From: Echinostoma caproni | Lineage: Eukaryota; Platyhelminthes; Trematoda; Plagiorchiida; Echinostomatidae | Assembly: GCA_900618425.1 (NCBI GenBank) | Contig: UZAN01039907.1 | Span: 33,069 to 97,068, forward strand | Length of the DNA stretch: 64,000 bases | Reading direction: 5' to 3' | Part shown: piece by piece, positions 1 to 12,600 of the stretch | Layout of the letters: each line of letters starts with the position of its first letter | How positions within the stretch are numbered: the first letter of the stretch is position 1 | Program-made: the position numbers and the translations under genes | Notes under the pieces: model-generated | Database searches by the model: none | What the model was told of the DNA's origin: nothing | What the model saw: only the letters and a program-made list of their open reading frames with translations

Positions 1-1
1 C

Positions 2-470
2 GAGAAATATGTTCTGCTTGTAAAAGCACTCTACCGTCAGACCTCGGAGAAGGTTAGGGCCTATGGTGAACTTGCGCCCTCATTTCCTGTCACCAGCGGG
101 GTGCGACAGGGTTGACTTATCTCTCCGGTTTTTTTCTACTTTGCCATAGATGATGTTCCACAAAACGCCTTACATAACGTAACGAACGCTTTAAGAGTCG
201 TTGGACCGTTTGGCAATTGAGGTTAATTGCTATGGTGTGCCCTATACACCTTGAAAGGGCAAAGTTTTGTTGCAAGATTGGCAAGAACCCATTCCTGCAC
301 TTTCGTTGGATAATAATACACTGAAAGTAGTCAAAGCTTCGTCTACCTCGGGAGTTGCGTAACGGCTGGCGGAGGTGTGGAAGAAGAGGTCTCTCAACAC
401 GTGGTCAAAGCTAGATTAGCGTTTGCTAATCTGTGGCATCTCTGGCGCCAGGCGTGACATATCCGTTTCA
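2..470 (+). mobile_element. RTE-like non-LTR retrotransposon fragment, decayed, cut by left edge
   Basis: Reading from base 2 gives the typical RT stretch ALYRQTSEKVRAYGELAPSF, then VTSGVRQG, an in-frame TGA at 113-115 where the family has Cys, then LISPVFFYFAIDDV. Downstream, pieces such as KGKVLLQDW (about 256-285), AFANLWHLWR (about 420-450) and RRDISVSHK are recognisable but in different frames. This is the RT palm and the following region of an RTE-type LINE with stops and frameshifts. It is a dead copy and its 5' part lies outside the window. Confidence 0.85.
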
Positions 471-479
471 CACAAATCA

Positions 480-3400
480 CGTAGTAGTTATTGGTGGGCC
501 GAGGGTTCAAATTGAAAGCCGATGTAGGACCTGCACGATAGCACATGGTGGGTGAACGCACATGGATACGAACTAGGCGGAAACACGATGGAATGAATAT
601 CTTGGTAGCCACAACAGCCGCCTGATCACATTTCATGATCACAATAGAGTGTAGCACGTCACCTGGCACTGAGAGACTTGTATGAGCTAAGACAGTAGAA
701 AAAGAGAACTGGGAATAAATCTGAATGTACAGCTTCAACACGACTGATAACATTCTGCTCCAATTTTAGGTTTGAGAAATTTTATATTTGGTTTGAAAGA
801 TGAATTTATCACCACAGAATTGACCAATCAGCGGTTAGGAAATACGTGAACTCATAAGTAAAAAGAAATTTAAAAAAATATAAATCGCAAGCAAACCAAT
901 TTTAAGATAACCAAAACATCAGACAGTTTTGGGTGAAAATATGTTTTTCTTGCAAATCTTCACACTAATCGGTGACTAGAAATTCAACTCAAGCACACAC
1001 ACACTGAAGTACCAAAGAAAGACTGATTGATATTAAGCTGTAACTGGAAACGTCAGTCATGCAATCATGGCAAGCTTTCGTGCGAATAAAAACTGTGTCC
1101 AGACTTTCGATAATATAATATTTTCTTGAAATAAATCCCAGGCCAAAAAATATAACAACTTGAAATGATAATGTCCATATTTCATTAGGTTCCTCAGTGT
1201 TTTGAACAGCGAGGAACACTCCGTTTTATTTCACCAGTAATCAATAACGTAACAACAATGAAGTTTCATGAATTCGGTAATATATTTCATAAAGTTCATT
1301 TCGGAAATTAATCGATTTCTTCAATAAATTATTCCATTGAAGGTAGCTGCAAATTAGTCAAACCCGGATACCCAAAATCAGAATCTAATTCCATCAAACT
1401 GATGGTGATGTCTTCCGAGTTGTATGTGATGACATGGGCAACCAACCCTCTGTGGAACTGTCAGACTTACAATTGAAGTTTGAAATTCACTTATCCCTGA
1501 GAAAATCATTCTGTGTTGCAGAATAAGAGGTACCGGGACAAATTTGACGTATTAAATTTACCTTTGCACATTCATTGCGCCGTTCTGTAACTTGTTCCAA
1601 ACCGTGAGCATTCACAGAAATACAAGAGCTGAAAACGCGAGGCGGATGTTATTCAAAATAGAATGCACCATTTGTACTGTNTTACTGTAAAGAACGCTGG
1701 AAACAGAGCTGTTGTGTTGTGCCATGACAGGGAGGGATTTTATCTGTTGTGGCTCACAACTGACTGATTTGTGTTCATACATGCCCGTGGTCAAATTGAT
1801 TGATCGATCGATCGGTTGATCGAGTGACTGACCGTTTGAATGCTGGCTTAACGGCATTCGCATGTACTGCGACGTGTGAGCCGGACTCTACCGGTCTGCC
1901 TGCCTGCCTTCCTACACGCTGATCGTGCCTACTTGTTCCCGGTTTGTGTACCGGCCACATAGTTGCTATTTACCAAAAGTTACTTCTTTATTCGTTATGT
2001 GCTCATTTGCCTACTAAATTTGGGACAAAACATTATCCAATTAAACTTCCCCTCATCAGTCAATACGCCATACTCTTCTTTCCCTTTATTGCTATTACTG
2101 TCCCGTATTTCGCGCCTAATGGTACCCGAATTTGTTCGGTTTTCGGGTCCCTTAAACTTTCGTTCCCATGATATACAGTGATGTATCTGTGGGTGTTTTT
2201 GGTTGATGTTTCTGTTTTGAAGCACTTAGCTATCGGTAGTAAGTTTACCGACAGAACAAACTTTTACAATCCTCAGAGAATGATTGTGCGTGCTGTGAGT
2301 TCTATCTTCTGTCAACAGGTAATATCATCCACAGGCGTAATATGTATTTTCACATCCAGCTCCCAGTTTGTCAAACCCACCAAACTACCGCCATTGACGA
2401 ATGTGAAATAATATTTGCCGGATAATTTCACTCTTCAAGCGACTTTATGCTACCACCTCCCGTGTTTTAGCTCAACGCTTTCGCAACTGCAGTCCCCAGC
2501 ACAGGTATATGAACTGATTAAAACACATCATTTTGATGCATGAAACTAACTTCACCCTGGCTGGATCCGACTGACATGCTCACACTGTGAAACTTTATGA
2601 TTTGAAGTGAGAAAGTTGATTATTTTCACTGACGATTGACAAATGAAACAATGTGACCGCCGAACTGCACATAAACAATGATGTGGTTTCGAAAAGGTGA
2701 GTTAATGCGTCTTCAAAATGGAAGGAACTACCTGTGGTAAAACATACAACAAATCCGAACTGCTAATCTAGACGAACACCATACAGTTTATTTTATTTTA
2801 GAATTTTACCGTTAATCTTTGTTTATTGATCACACAGAAAATTAAAGTAGATTTTAAAAGTAAGCAAAATATCCCCCCTCAAACTTACGGAAACTAACTG
2901 AAGATGGACAATTTAATTAGCTTGGACTTAAGTTAAGCTCCAAAACGGACTTCGTCTGTCGCAAACGCAAGTAACTCACATTTCGTATGACAGACTACGG
3001 ATTCTATACCCACAGAGAACAATGATTCACTTATTGGCAAACAAAACTAATCTAGTTATGCCATAACGGATTCACAATCATTTGCTGTAGGTGAAAAACA
3101 GATGAATAATACCAATGCATTCAGAGGAAGTGATTTTTAAAGATAATTTTCATTCACGAACAGACAAATAAAACTAGTCTCGTTTGGGTTTCTCTTGTTT
3201 CCGGGTTTCCGTTTTTGTGCATGAACTGTATCCCTAATGTTTTATCTCTCCCCTTCACCTTCCCCCACCACCGTCTCCGGATCAAAAATCATTTCCTGCT
3301 CTTTATGCGCTGTCTATGCGTAGAACACATCAAACAGCCAGCGATTGAGGTTGGATTCACTTCTGCCAAACCGGGCAATCAATCTTTTATTCGTTCCGCA

Positions 3401-4640
3401 AGAGACCACAGTTCAATGCTGCTACCCTCTCTATCTGTTCGAGCACAAATCTTTAACAATTCATATGACCTTGAGATGTGAAAAACTGATCTGATTTTCG
3501 AAACCTCTTTCTAACGCATGAATGTTGTGTTTGTCGCGAGAATCATGTAATTTATTAATATATACATTAAACGGATATTGTGCGTGAGTAGCTCAGTGAA
3601 CATTTCACCAGATTGTGAGCGGTGATGTGCATGTTCCGTAATACAGTAGGTTGTTCTTCGAAGGTACCGTTCTCCCAATCGGTAAAATTCAAGCAATCAC
3701 GTTTTGTATCAACGACAAATAATGCAAGTGTAGACCTTTGGGGATCCGTTCCGTTAATATTAATTGAATAATAATAAATTTGAAAATAATGATAATTGTT
3801 TCAAATTTGTCGTTTGTTTTCATTTACTAAAATACTGCCTCATTTGTCACACGAACATTTCCGATATGCCGAGTCACGATTAAGTACAATGCCAGTCGGA
3901 TGCAGTATTGGTGTTTCAATTCCACAAAGCTGTTAACAGCGCTGAGGAGAGTCATTTATTGGAAGATCAACTGGGACTGGTGATAAGCAGGATTGCACAG
4001 AACGAAACATTGATATGCAACAGTTGGTTGGTAGTTTCACGAAATGGCTTATGCTCGGAGATCAAACCGCCTGTCAGCCCCTTTGGGTCCTTTGTAATCA
4101 CAAACAAAATCCTCTAATCGACGCTCAGATGCTGCGAGATTCCACAAACCATCTCGTCATGTGCGCGTTAAGCATACTGCTCACAATTATGAGTAGCACA
4201 TCACCACAAGGAGGGTGATTGTGCGAGCAATCAATAAAACCTAGTATGAATTTGACTCCGGTGTCAGTTAGCCCACACATATTTGGTTGATCTATATTCA
4301 AAATACACTATTCAATGAAAGCATACTGGGAGAAATGAACAATTGAGAATATCATCTGCTAGGTATTTAGAACGTATTGCATATGATCCGGTAGGATTCC
4401 CTAATTCATTGCATAATCATTTATTTCGGTGCATCATGTTCCGTTTTGAACCCCCTTAGTTACGGCTGTTGAATAATGAAACTACCAGTGTATCAATTAA
4501 GTCAATGGTCTCTGGTTTTCATTTAATATAAAAATATCTCTTATACAAAATTATTCATTTTCTAGGTAAATCAAGAATGCATGAACTGCAAAACGGAAAA
4601 GCAGTCCATAACTATTTTGAAAATAGTCAAGTTTACCAGA
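480..4640. other. No gene seen; AT-rich spacer
   Basis: Only short random frames. There is a single N at 1681 and the simple repeats listed separately. No splice-bounded coding segment or transposon motif was recognised. Confidence 0.5.
1796..1912. repeat. Tetranucleotide simple repeats
   Basis: A run of GATC/GATT units at about 1796-1823 is followed by CTGC/CCTG units at about 1896-1912. These are ordinary microsatellites. Confidence 0.7.
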
Positions 4641-4644
4641 CTAA

Positions 4645-4732
4645 GTGATTCTACCGATCGCACCGAGGATCGAACCTGGGACCTAAGACAAGTATACTAC
4701 CCACATACTCGCTCGGAGACTACCCCGAGAGT
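4645..4732 (-). repeat. tRNA-derived SINE head (family 3)
   Basis: On the minus strand there is a tRNA-like stretch with a B box GGTTCGATCC (4667-4676). It sits about 40 nt after a weak A-box-like TAGTCTCCGAG. The flanks do not form a convincing acceptor stem, so I call it a SINE head or tRNA pseudogene, not a working tRNA. Confidence 0.5.
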
Positions 4733-4734
4733 TA

Positions 4735-6670
4735 CATTTTTTTATACACGATAACGTACGATCAATGTTTGCAAACGTCTGAAGAGCCGCTCACATTGCT
4801 TGTCTGAGCACTGTCCTCCGGAGTTATGACTTGATCAAGAGCACTAGTTTGCAACCCTTTGGTCAAGACCCAGTTCTCCCTATCCACGTTTTGAAGATTC
4901 GGGCAAGCCACCAACTGGACTGCAGATTGACAGCGATGATTCGTAAAATACCGAGGAAATACGCCTGAATGTTTCTCAAGGTGACGCTCTCCCTTGATCA
5001 TCACATCTCATGATTTAATAATTACCACTAAGCGTCATCACGCGGTGCAAGCAACAATCAGTAACCAAATCAAAAGCCTGAATTGTATCAAACTAATTTT
5101 ACGGTGTTCCTCAGAATCGTTCACGAAATATCTCAAAAAAATATACCGTGTCCATTAAATTAGTTGAACAGTGATATCTTCATCTCAGTAACATTTTTAA
5201 CTTGTCCTTAAATCAACGGAATAAACCGAAAGCCGCAGAAGGTACCCTTAATCCACATGGAAATGCATCACATCCCCAAAGTCTATTCACCCTAAGTAAA
5301 ACAGTTTAGTGAAATCATGAAAGAGATACTTTGGTGGAACGATGATAGATTAGGTATCTTGAACGAGCCAAAATAGTATGTAAATTCGTTTTACCGACAC
5401 ATAAATGCAAATTCAATGAAATCCGATTCCCCGGTGACTGAACGGACTCTGTTCAAATAATCTGGTCAAAACTATCAACCTTTGGGGTCTATTCCAGTTC
5501 AGTCTAAAGAATCACCAACATTTGGATTTATTTTCAATGCGGATGGGGGAGGCACCATGTGTGCGGCGAGTGATTCGAGGGGAAAAGTAAACTGCAATAT
5601 TCACACTATCAGCTTATTCCTGCTATATATTTCGTCAAGCATGCTTTTCAAGGTCAGAAATACGTAAGAAATTGCATTCGATTCAAAGGAATCGGGGTTA
5701 TTAGAGGGAATCACGGCCCCGCTGGAATTTACTCACTAGCATACTAAGGGTCTAGACTGAATCCACTCATGAGATCGTTCATCTCAATATTCACGTGTGG
5801 TCATGGTGATCGATTTATCGATTCATCTTGACGTGATTCGCTTCCTTACCCGACCGACAGAGGTCAATTACCGCCCGAGTTCGCTCATTCGAGTCTATGA
5901 CGCACAGCCAATAGAAGATCACGGACATAACGTTCCTGGGTGGGACGAGGAGGGGGGGACGGCCCACCCCACGCCACGGAAACTTTCACCTTCGTTCGGT
6001 AACTCACTCAAAAAGTATTTTGTTTGTTTTCGGAAAAGTGAGTTCATTCGGACTGGACTGGATTTAGACAAACCCGGTTCAATCGGTCACGTTTGACGGC
6101 CGAACTCACCTTTCGAGGTTTCCAATGGAGTGTGATTAGTTGGATTCACTGGAAATTAAAATGGATTCACTTGAAGTTACAACGGATTTACTTCAAACGT
6201 TTATAGTGTTCAGACACGAACAACGCAATTCTTCTGCATTAAATAGGAAGATACTAGCTAACTTATGAATACGCTAGGAATACGCTATAGCTACAAATGA
6301 AGCACCATATCCTTCAAAAACGTTCATGTTTGGAGCTTGTAGGTCTCAAATTTATCTCCCATTCTGCATTATTCTCAAGAATGGACTCAAGATTAAAGCG
6401 ATCAGGCGTGTTTTATCCGTTTTGCTTTCCCTGCGTTTCAATGTGGTTATTCCGTGGGTGGATAGAAGAAAAAAAAGTGAAATCAAGATGTTTGATGCAT
6501 TGTTACAGGGATTTACCTATCTACTTATATCTCCATCCAAACATGGTATGTGACTTTATCTAACTGCACACCCAGCAGTCCGATCTGACCACAGTTTCTT
6601 GCGAAACGAGCTTTATGTCTATCCCATACAATGGGTAAATCTCTCAGGGATCGCTGATGAAACCATTAAA
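4735..6670. other. No gene seen
   Basis: No coding segment supported. An imperfect threefold repeat of about 20 nt built on GGATTCACTTGAAGTT lies at 6139-6200. Confidence 0.5.
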
Positions 6671-6679
6671 CCAGTCTGT

Positions 6680-7390
6680 GTGCTTACGTAAATATGTCTG
6701 GACATATTGTTTCGCATGGGTTTGGTTTCAGACCCATGCAGTACAAATGTACGCTGTGTACTCCATTCTTCAGAGTGAAGCCAGGAGAGCTTTCCAAACT
6801 CTTCTAAAGACGACAGTAATCACAGGCTGCTTCCGGTCTCTGATGACTAAACTACGTTTGAGGATACCGAAGCACATTCCGTACTAAGTCACCCTGATGG
6901 GCAGATGGTTCACTAATATTTTCCGGGGTCTGAATGATATCATCAATATATTTTGAGAATGCAGCTCTACGCAGTATTATAAAGTCTAGACCACGATATT
7001 TCTAGGATATTATCCAAATCAATCTTTAATCGAATTAATGATAGTGGGTATTCTCATTCTACTTCATCAGATACGGGTGAAAACCTGGGGTGTAGTGGGT
7101 GGGGGGTTGCTATAGATCTTAACGAATCATAATGTCTGTCTTTATAAAGTAAACGACTGACGTGTTTTTCAATTATGGTGTGTCTTAGAAGACCCTTTTA
7201 CAGAATACCAATGTCGAAGTAGTTGAAGGCTGATCTGCCTTCCATAAATACAATGATTATTGATCTTTGGTAGGTGTGGCAGATGTCGATTGTTTGAAGA
7301 TAAGTGAAAATTTCATCTTTATGACCGTGCTCTGGACGAAACTCTACATTGCGTTTGGACAAGATGCCGAGTTCTTTTAGCATTGCTCAT
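6680..7390 (-). mobile_element. Decayed RTE-like retrotransposon copy
   Basis: The minus-strand frame at 7198-7383 matches the start of an RTE reverse transcriptase: FRPEHGHKDEIFTYLQT, then HTYQRSIIIVFMEGRSAF, which is the VVFLDxKxAFDS motif A with the catalytic Asp lost. Further along the minus strand, near 6725-6755, VLHGSETKPMR matches the family signature VLLYGSETWPLR. The part in between has many stops and shifts. It is a dead copy in the opposite orientation to the one at the left edge. Confidence 0.75.
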
Positions 7391-7394
7391 CCTT

Positions 7395-9370
7395 CGTTTG
7401 TAAAGACTGCTGATCTAGACTGGGGGCATTGTGACGTGTAACAGACGTCAGTGCTACGGAAACTTCATAGTCGTTGAAAGCGTCAAGCAACGCACAATAG
7501 TTGGCCTATTGATCTACCTTTGGCGTAGTGGATTGAGATTTGAAACGCTCAGCCCATAGCTTTAGCCGGTGTTGCAGATTATGAAATAAGGCATTATCCT
7601 ACTCGCAGATTGCTTATTTATACTAGGCTTTTGAGAACTGACTTCATGTATTATAGGCAACAGTCGAAAGTTACAAAAGGCACTAGTTGATCCAGTCCTA
7701 ACCGTACCGTCTAACCACAATAACTCGCGGTTTCAACTCAAACGTGTCCCAAGATGATGCGTACTTCAGTAGACCCGTTGCTAACTAAACCTGGAACTCA
7801 TGGTTCTAGTGGTTGAACAGAGCTTACAGAGGAGATCCATTGGTTAGATAATCAATGAGTAAATCTGCAATAGTGTAAGCAAGCAATATCTAAAATATTT
7901 CAAACTTAATTCATTCCGATTGTTGCTCGCAATCATTAAGGTACCATATGCTCGAGAAGCAAACTATCCTGCCTCAGGGGTTATTTAACACGAGAGTTCA
8001 TTTAGCCTGCTAGGAGGGTACCAAATTCAAACGCTCAAAGTCAGGGAGGATGTATGACATCTTAGCGTGTGATCAGATTTCATTCACCTATGAACGGGGC
8101 ATTTGGCACAATGTCACTCCACTTGTATTTAACAGTGATTATACCTATTTATAACCTGTTCTGTGCGAAACATGGAGGCACCCTACAGTCAATCTGATTA
8201 CCGATTTTCTGAGGTGTACACCCCAAAGAAGAGTCGATATTCCAAACAGAAACGTGTCATAGTTATCCAAACATGTACTATTAGGACCAAAATTACCTAT
8301 TTATGTCTCCAGCTGGTACAGGGATGTTTGTCTGTATCCCGTACCTTTGGTAGGGAGCAAAGCAAACGCTATAAAAAGTATATTTTACTGGAATCAGGCT
8401 GCACTCAGTAAGGGTATAATCCATTACTACCAAGAACAAATTGTCTTTCATTTTGTTTTCCGTAGACATTTCACGAATCACCCACTCGCATAGCACTAAA
8501 TTGGGTGTCAACAGAAATCTACTTCTAGGACTTGCAGTGATTACCAATTCAATTAGAAAGGAAGTTGTCACCTATTGATTTATGGAGTTAGTATTTCCGC
8601 CTGATGTTGGAAGGGGGAGTCAATGTGGCTGACATCGTGAATGTGTTTCACGAATGCAACATTGTCCACATCAATAAGCCTCCGTGATTTTTCTAGACTC
8701 ATTTGTTGTTCTATGCGTATTGGTCTACAGCCGTTTAATGGTGCTAAATTAAAAACTGATATTGACGTAAAATATAACTAACCATTCGCTCTGACTGCAG
8801 AGTTCACATTTCCAGTCTGTTCATTGGTCGTCTGAGACAAAACTCATTCTGTATCGGAGGTGAGATAAACAGACAATGATTTAGATAACACACGAGGTAT
8901 ATGCTATGCTAGAAATAGAGACTCCACACATTAATATAAGCAGTCTACGGTGTCGTTTCCATTATACTGAGATCGACCAATGATTTGTTTTACGAAGCAC
9001 CTCAGCTTAGTTTCGCAAACCAAAGTGGGTGATGGACGCCGGGGATTGTTCTGTGAGCCTTCGGCTGTGAGACGCCTGCATGTGTGAAAGCCGTGGCACA
9101 ATGCCGGCCAGTCAGTCAGCCAAAACATTCTCCTTTGGGCTGCGCGTCCGGAATGCCGAAAGCACACCAACATCGTGTCTAGCCGGTGGGTGCTGACAAT
9201 CAAATTCGTTTCATGCATCCACTTACGATTGTGACTAATCCGTAAATTGTGGTCCGAATTCCGCATTTCGATTAAGAATAATACATACACACAACAAGAA
9301 CGATCCACATTCTCTGAAGAGGCATAAACAGGTCAAACGTCCCATGTCGTTTGTTGGTGTTTTATTTCGT
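7395..9370. other. No gene seen
   Basis: A GC-rich patch at about 9020-9200 gives a 125-codon minus-strand frame (8931-9308) with no recognisable domain and no good splice sites. The rest is silent. Confidence 0.4.
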
Positions 9371-9378
9371 ATCTCCGC

Positions 9379-9656
9379 TTAAAATACAGCCGCTCCAGTT
9401 TGCGTGAGAAACAAACCGCGTCCTCGTGGAAAATGACAAAGCTGATAATTACGGTAGTGCAATCGCGTGTAGCTATAATGTTACCAGACCATGAATGTGA
9501 TTTACATTTCATTAACACGATAGGATCCGGAAACGCCGTTGAGCTCTCCTGGTGATAGATAATCGCAGTGATCGTCTCCTTGATGAGCATAGTGCAACTG
9601 CGCCAATCGCAATGGAGTTTTAAGTTCAGTAAATTTTCCAAAATGCCATTCACAGC
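9379..9656 (-). CDS. Candidate 3' exon pair with a 33-nt intron, unknown protein
   Basis: On the minus strand an AG at 9657-9658 is followed by a protein-like frame (9506-9656) that includes CEWHFGKFTELKTPLRLAQ and CDYLSPGELNGVSGSYRV. The frame ends at a GTAAAT donor (9500-9505). Only 33 nt later there is ATTATAG, and the frame resumes at 9472 with YTRLHYRNYQLCHFPRG and ends with TAA at 9379-9381. Joining the two pieces keeps one frame, whereas unspliced it hits a stop at once. Very short introns are known in trematode genes. The upstream acceptor has a poor pyrimidine tract and I recognise no domain. A competing 106-codon frame (9333-9653) covers the same bases. Confidence 0.3.
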
Positions 9657-9659
9657 CTA

Positions 9660-12600
9660 TCAGTTACCGCCATAATGATCTAACATTAGACGTCAAAGGA
9701 CAGATTACTGCAGAATATGATACTTTATAGTAAAACCATTTGGCCTAAGGACCGCAAAAAAGTAGATTAACAAGAATTCTTTAAAAACATATTAGCTTTA
9801 TTTGTCGACAGGAGATATTTGATCCTCGATGAGCGAGCCGTTATATCACGTGCGTTACATTCACTTGCACTACAGCAATTTAACCACGATCATCATGCTA
9901 TCAGTNTATCAGTATCATGAAGGTACTCGCTCGACTTTATGCATAATGGCCGTTCAGGGATGAGCAAATTGAACACGTAGTTAAAACTTGTCGCAAGTGT
10001 TCAGTGGCGGCTGAACTAACACTTAAGGCGGACTTTAAATAATCGCGACCTGCCGCAACCCCTGATCAATCAATTACATTGTTTTTGACGACCCAGCTGA
10101 AGGTATGTATTGCCTGATAATTGTCAATACATCTTCCAAGTAGCCCGAATCGCTTCCTGTGCGTGCTATGATCACATCTGCCTTCATAGCAAACCTTAGA
10201 CGATTATTTTCCTCGTTCAGCATCCTGGTCTACAGCTCTCGTCTTTGCTAATAGCGATATTTGGTTCGTCAAATTTATTTCGATATATTCGTTCCCAAAT
10301 GTATCACGTGCAATCGCAGAACAAGTAGAACGATTTGTTGACACGTATAAACATTTTCTGATCACGTCACATGGGAAGGTAAACTACAACGGTTGAAGGA
10401 TATATTTCGCCTCCGCCACTCACCCCCCCCCCTCTTTCCTCCAACCCAGCTACCCCCAAAACAGAAGTCCCCGTTTCTAAGTCGACCACTGCGATTAGCC
10501 CTCAATGCTATGATTCCGTTCGCGCAAGATATTTTCGAGTCACATACCACTAAAAGTACTGACATCAGACTGATAATATTTAAGACAGGAGATCGTGCTT
10601 CTGTACGACATTTTCGCAATGGGCTGAGGAGCTGGATTCCCAAATAGAATGAAAAACGAGATGGACCAGTTACGCACAACCTAGGTATGGGACCTTTTGG
10701 ATGAACCAGGCATGTTAACCACCACAGACCCAGTAGCGTCGGAAAAGACTCAGACGAACATTTTTATTATTTGATACTCACTTGTTCTATCGACAGTCTG
10801 TCCAAATATCAACCCTAGTCCAGCGAATCTCCGTATCCACACCTCTGATAAACTCAGTCGGCAAAGTTCAAAAAGAATTTGCGCTTAACCATCTACCCCA
10901 AGAATAAGACCTCTGAGTCAACAAACGTGTTTACTTCCTCACTTTCTGAAAGGAGGGAGGAGCAGTAAGATTTCAAATCAAGTCGCCGCTAAACGTGTAA
11001 CTGATTTCAGTTCATCCCCATTGGATGGCACGGGACTTGTCAGCTTCACCATTGATTGATCCGGCATGCTATTGATTTGCTAACCGATTAAACAAAATTG
11101 TGGTCAGCCCGTCCTATAATTCAATAACTTGAGTTCGAGATACCGGTGTGTTTAGGGTTCAGTTTCAGCTAATCAATGATCAAATTCCATCTGAGTGTTG
11201 AGTAAAATGATGAGTTTCCAGGTCACTAAAATGTTTCAGACTGTTGAGTGATTGTTCTCCCTCAAGCCCATACATTCGACCTCCACGTTGCAAGTGGTTG
11301 TAGTGATGACACATCCAATATTTCCTTTGAGTAAACACCTGCTCTAAAGTGAATTTAAATGAGTTTTCACTGTTTCTGTTTGCTTCTAGTGCCATAAACC
11401 TTCCAAATGTCAGTTGCATTAGGTCGCATAAAAATTGCACATAAAATAAAGTAAACAACACATTGTTTGAGAATTACATTTCCGGGACCTCTGTTTCCCT
11501 CGCCACTGCACCACTAGTGGTTTCAGCCGAGCGTGCGCACGCACGTACGCACAGATGCACACACACACACATACACACACAAACACACATTTTCTCACAT
11601 CCTGAGAGTTCATGCCATCAGGTTCAACCCTAACGAGCGAAGTGAGACTGTAATCCCTGTGTTGGGGAAAGCACAAACAACTGGCTCTGTAACTACATCC
11701 GTGTTTAAAAATATTCAACACAAAATATTTGTTGGGACTCATAAGTTTTGTGGTCAAGTATCACAGTTTTTCCGTTCACAAAATGGTCAGTTCTGATCAG
11801 TTAAAACAAATTGATGTAATAGCTTTCAGATCAAACTTTTACTCAATCATAGTGATCATTTTGGCAAGCAACCAACGATTCCCAAAGAAGATTACAAATG
11901 AGCTTGTGGTGGTGGTGTCATGTACTGATTATCTGGTTTTTCAAATAAACCTTCAACCGTTGAATGTAAGATTATATCCTGGAGAACACACGGACTCAGC
12001 CATCGCTTACCACCACTAATGCGAAAAAAAACAATTGTCACCCCATTGTAATGAAACGTATTTATCTATTTCCTGAAAGAACTATCTTCAACAACGGAAC
12101 CGCCTTAATGCCGCACACTATNCACCATAACCAACCACAAACGCACAAATTAATTAATTTTACACTTAGTTCCGGTGGATTTTTGACTGAGAGAACCACT
12201 AGTTTTGACGCCAGCCTAGCGTACGTCCAGTAACACCGAGGAAGGTGAACAGCATGATTATTCTAATTATTATTACTAAATTAGTTTGACGTTTGTTAAT
12301 TGTTCTGAGAAAAATCAAGTGAATTTATTGATCGTGACATTTATCGTTGAATACCTCCGTCGCTAAGTTATCCGACACCTATCTTGAAATCCACTGCTCT
12401 GGATCATCAGTATAACGTCAATGTCATACGAGAGAGTCGACCGTGTACACACCATCGATACCAACTGTTTTGGGATGTGATCACTCTACTAAGAAAGAAG
12501 ATGACGATATGGTATAAATGACTTAGGACCGTTTTGTTTAACTATTGCTTTGAGTAGTTTGAATGCGTACTGAACAACTCAGTTTATTGTTGTCACGACT

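Noticed and set aside
394..753. 119-codon minus-strand frame
   Set aside because: Its right-hand part is antisense to the decayed RTE fragment; no domain, no splice support.
4645..4732. Functional tRNA gene on the minus strand
   Set aside because: B box is good but the acceptor and anticodon stems do not pair, so it was kept only as a SINE head.
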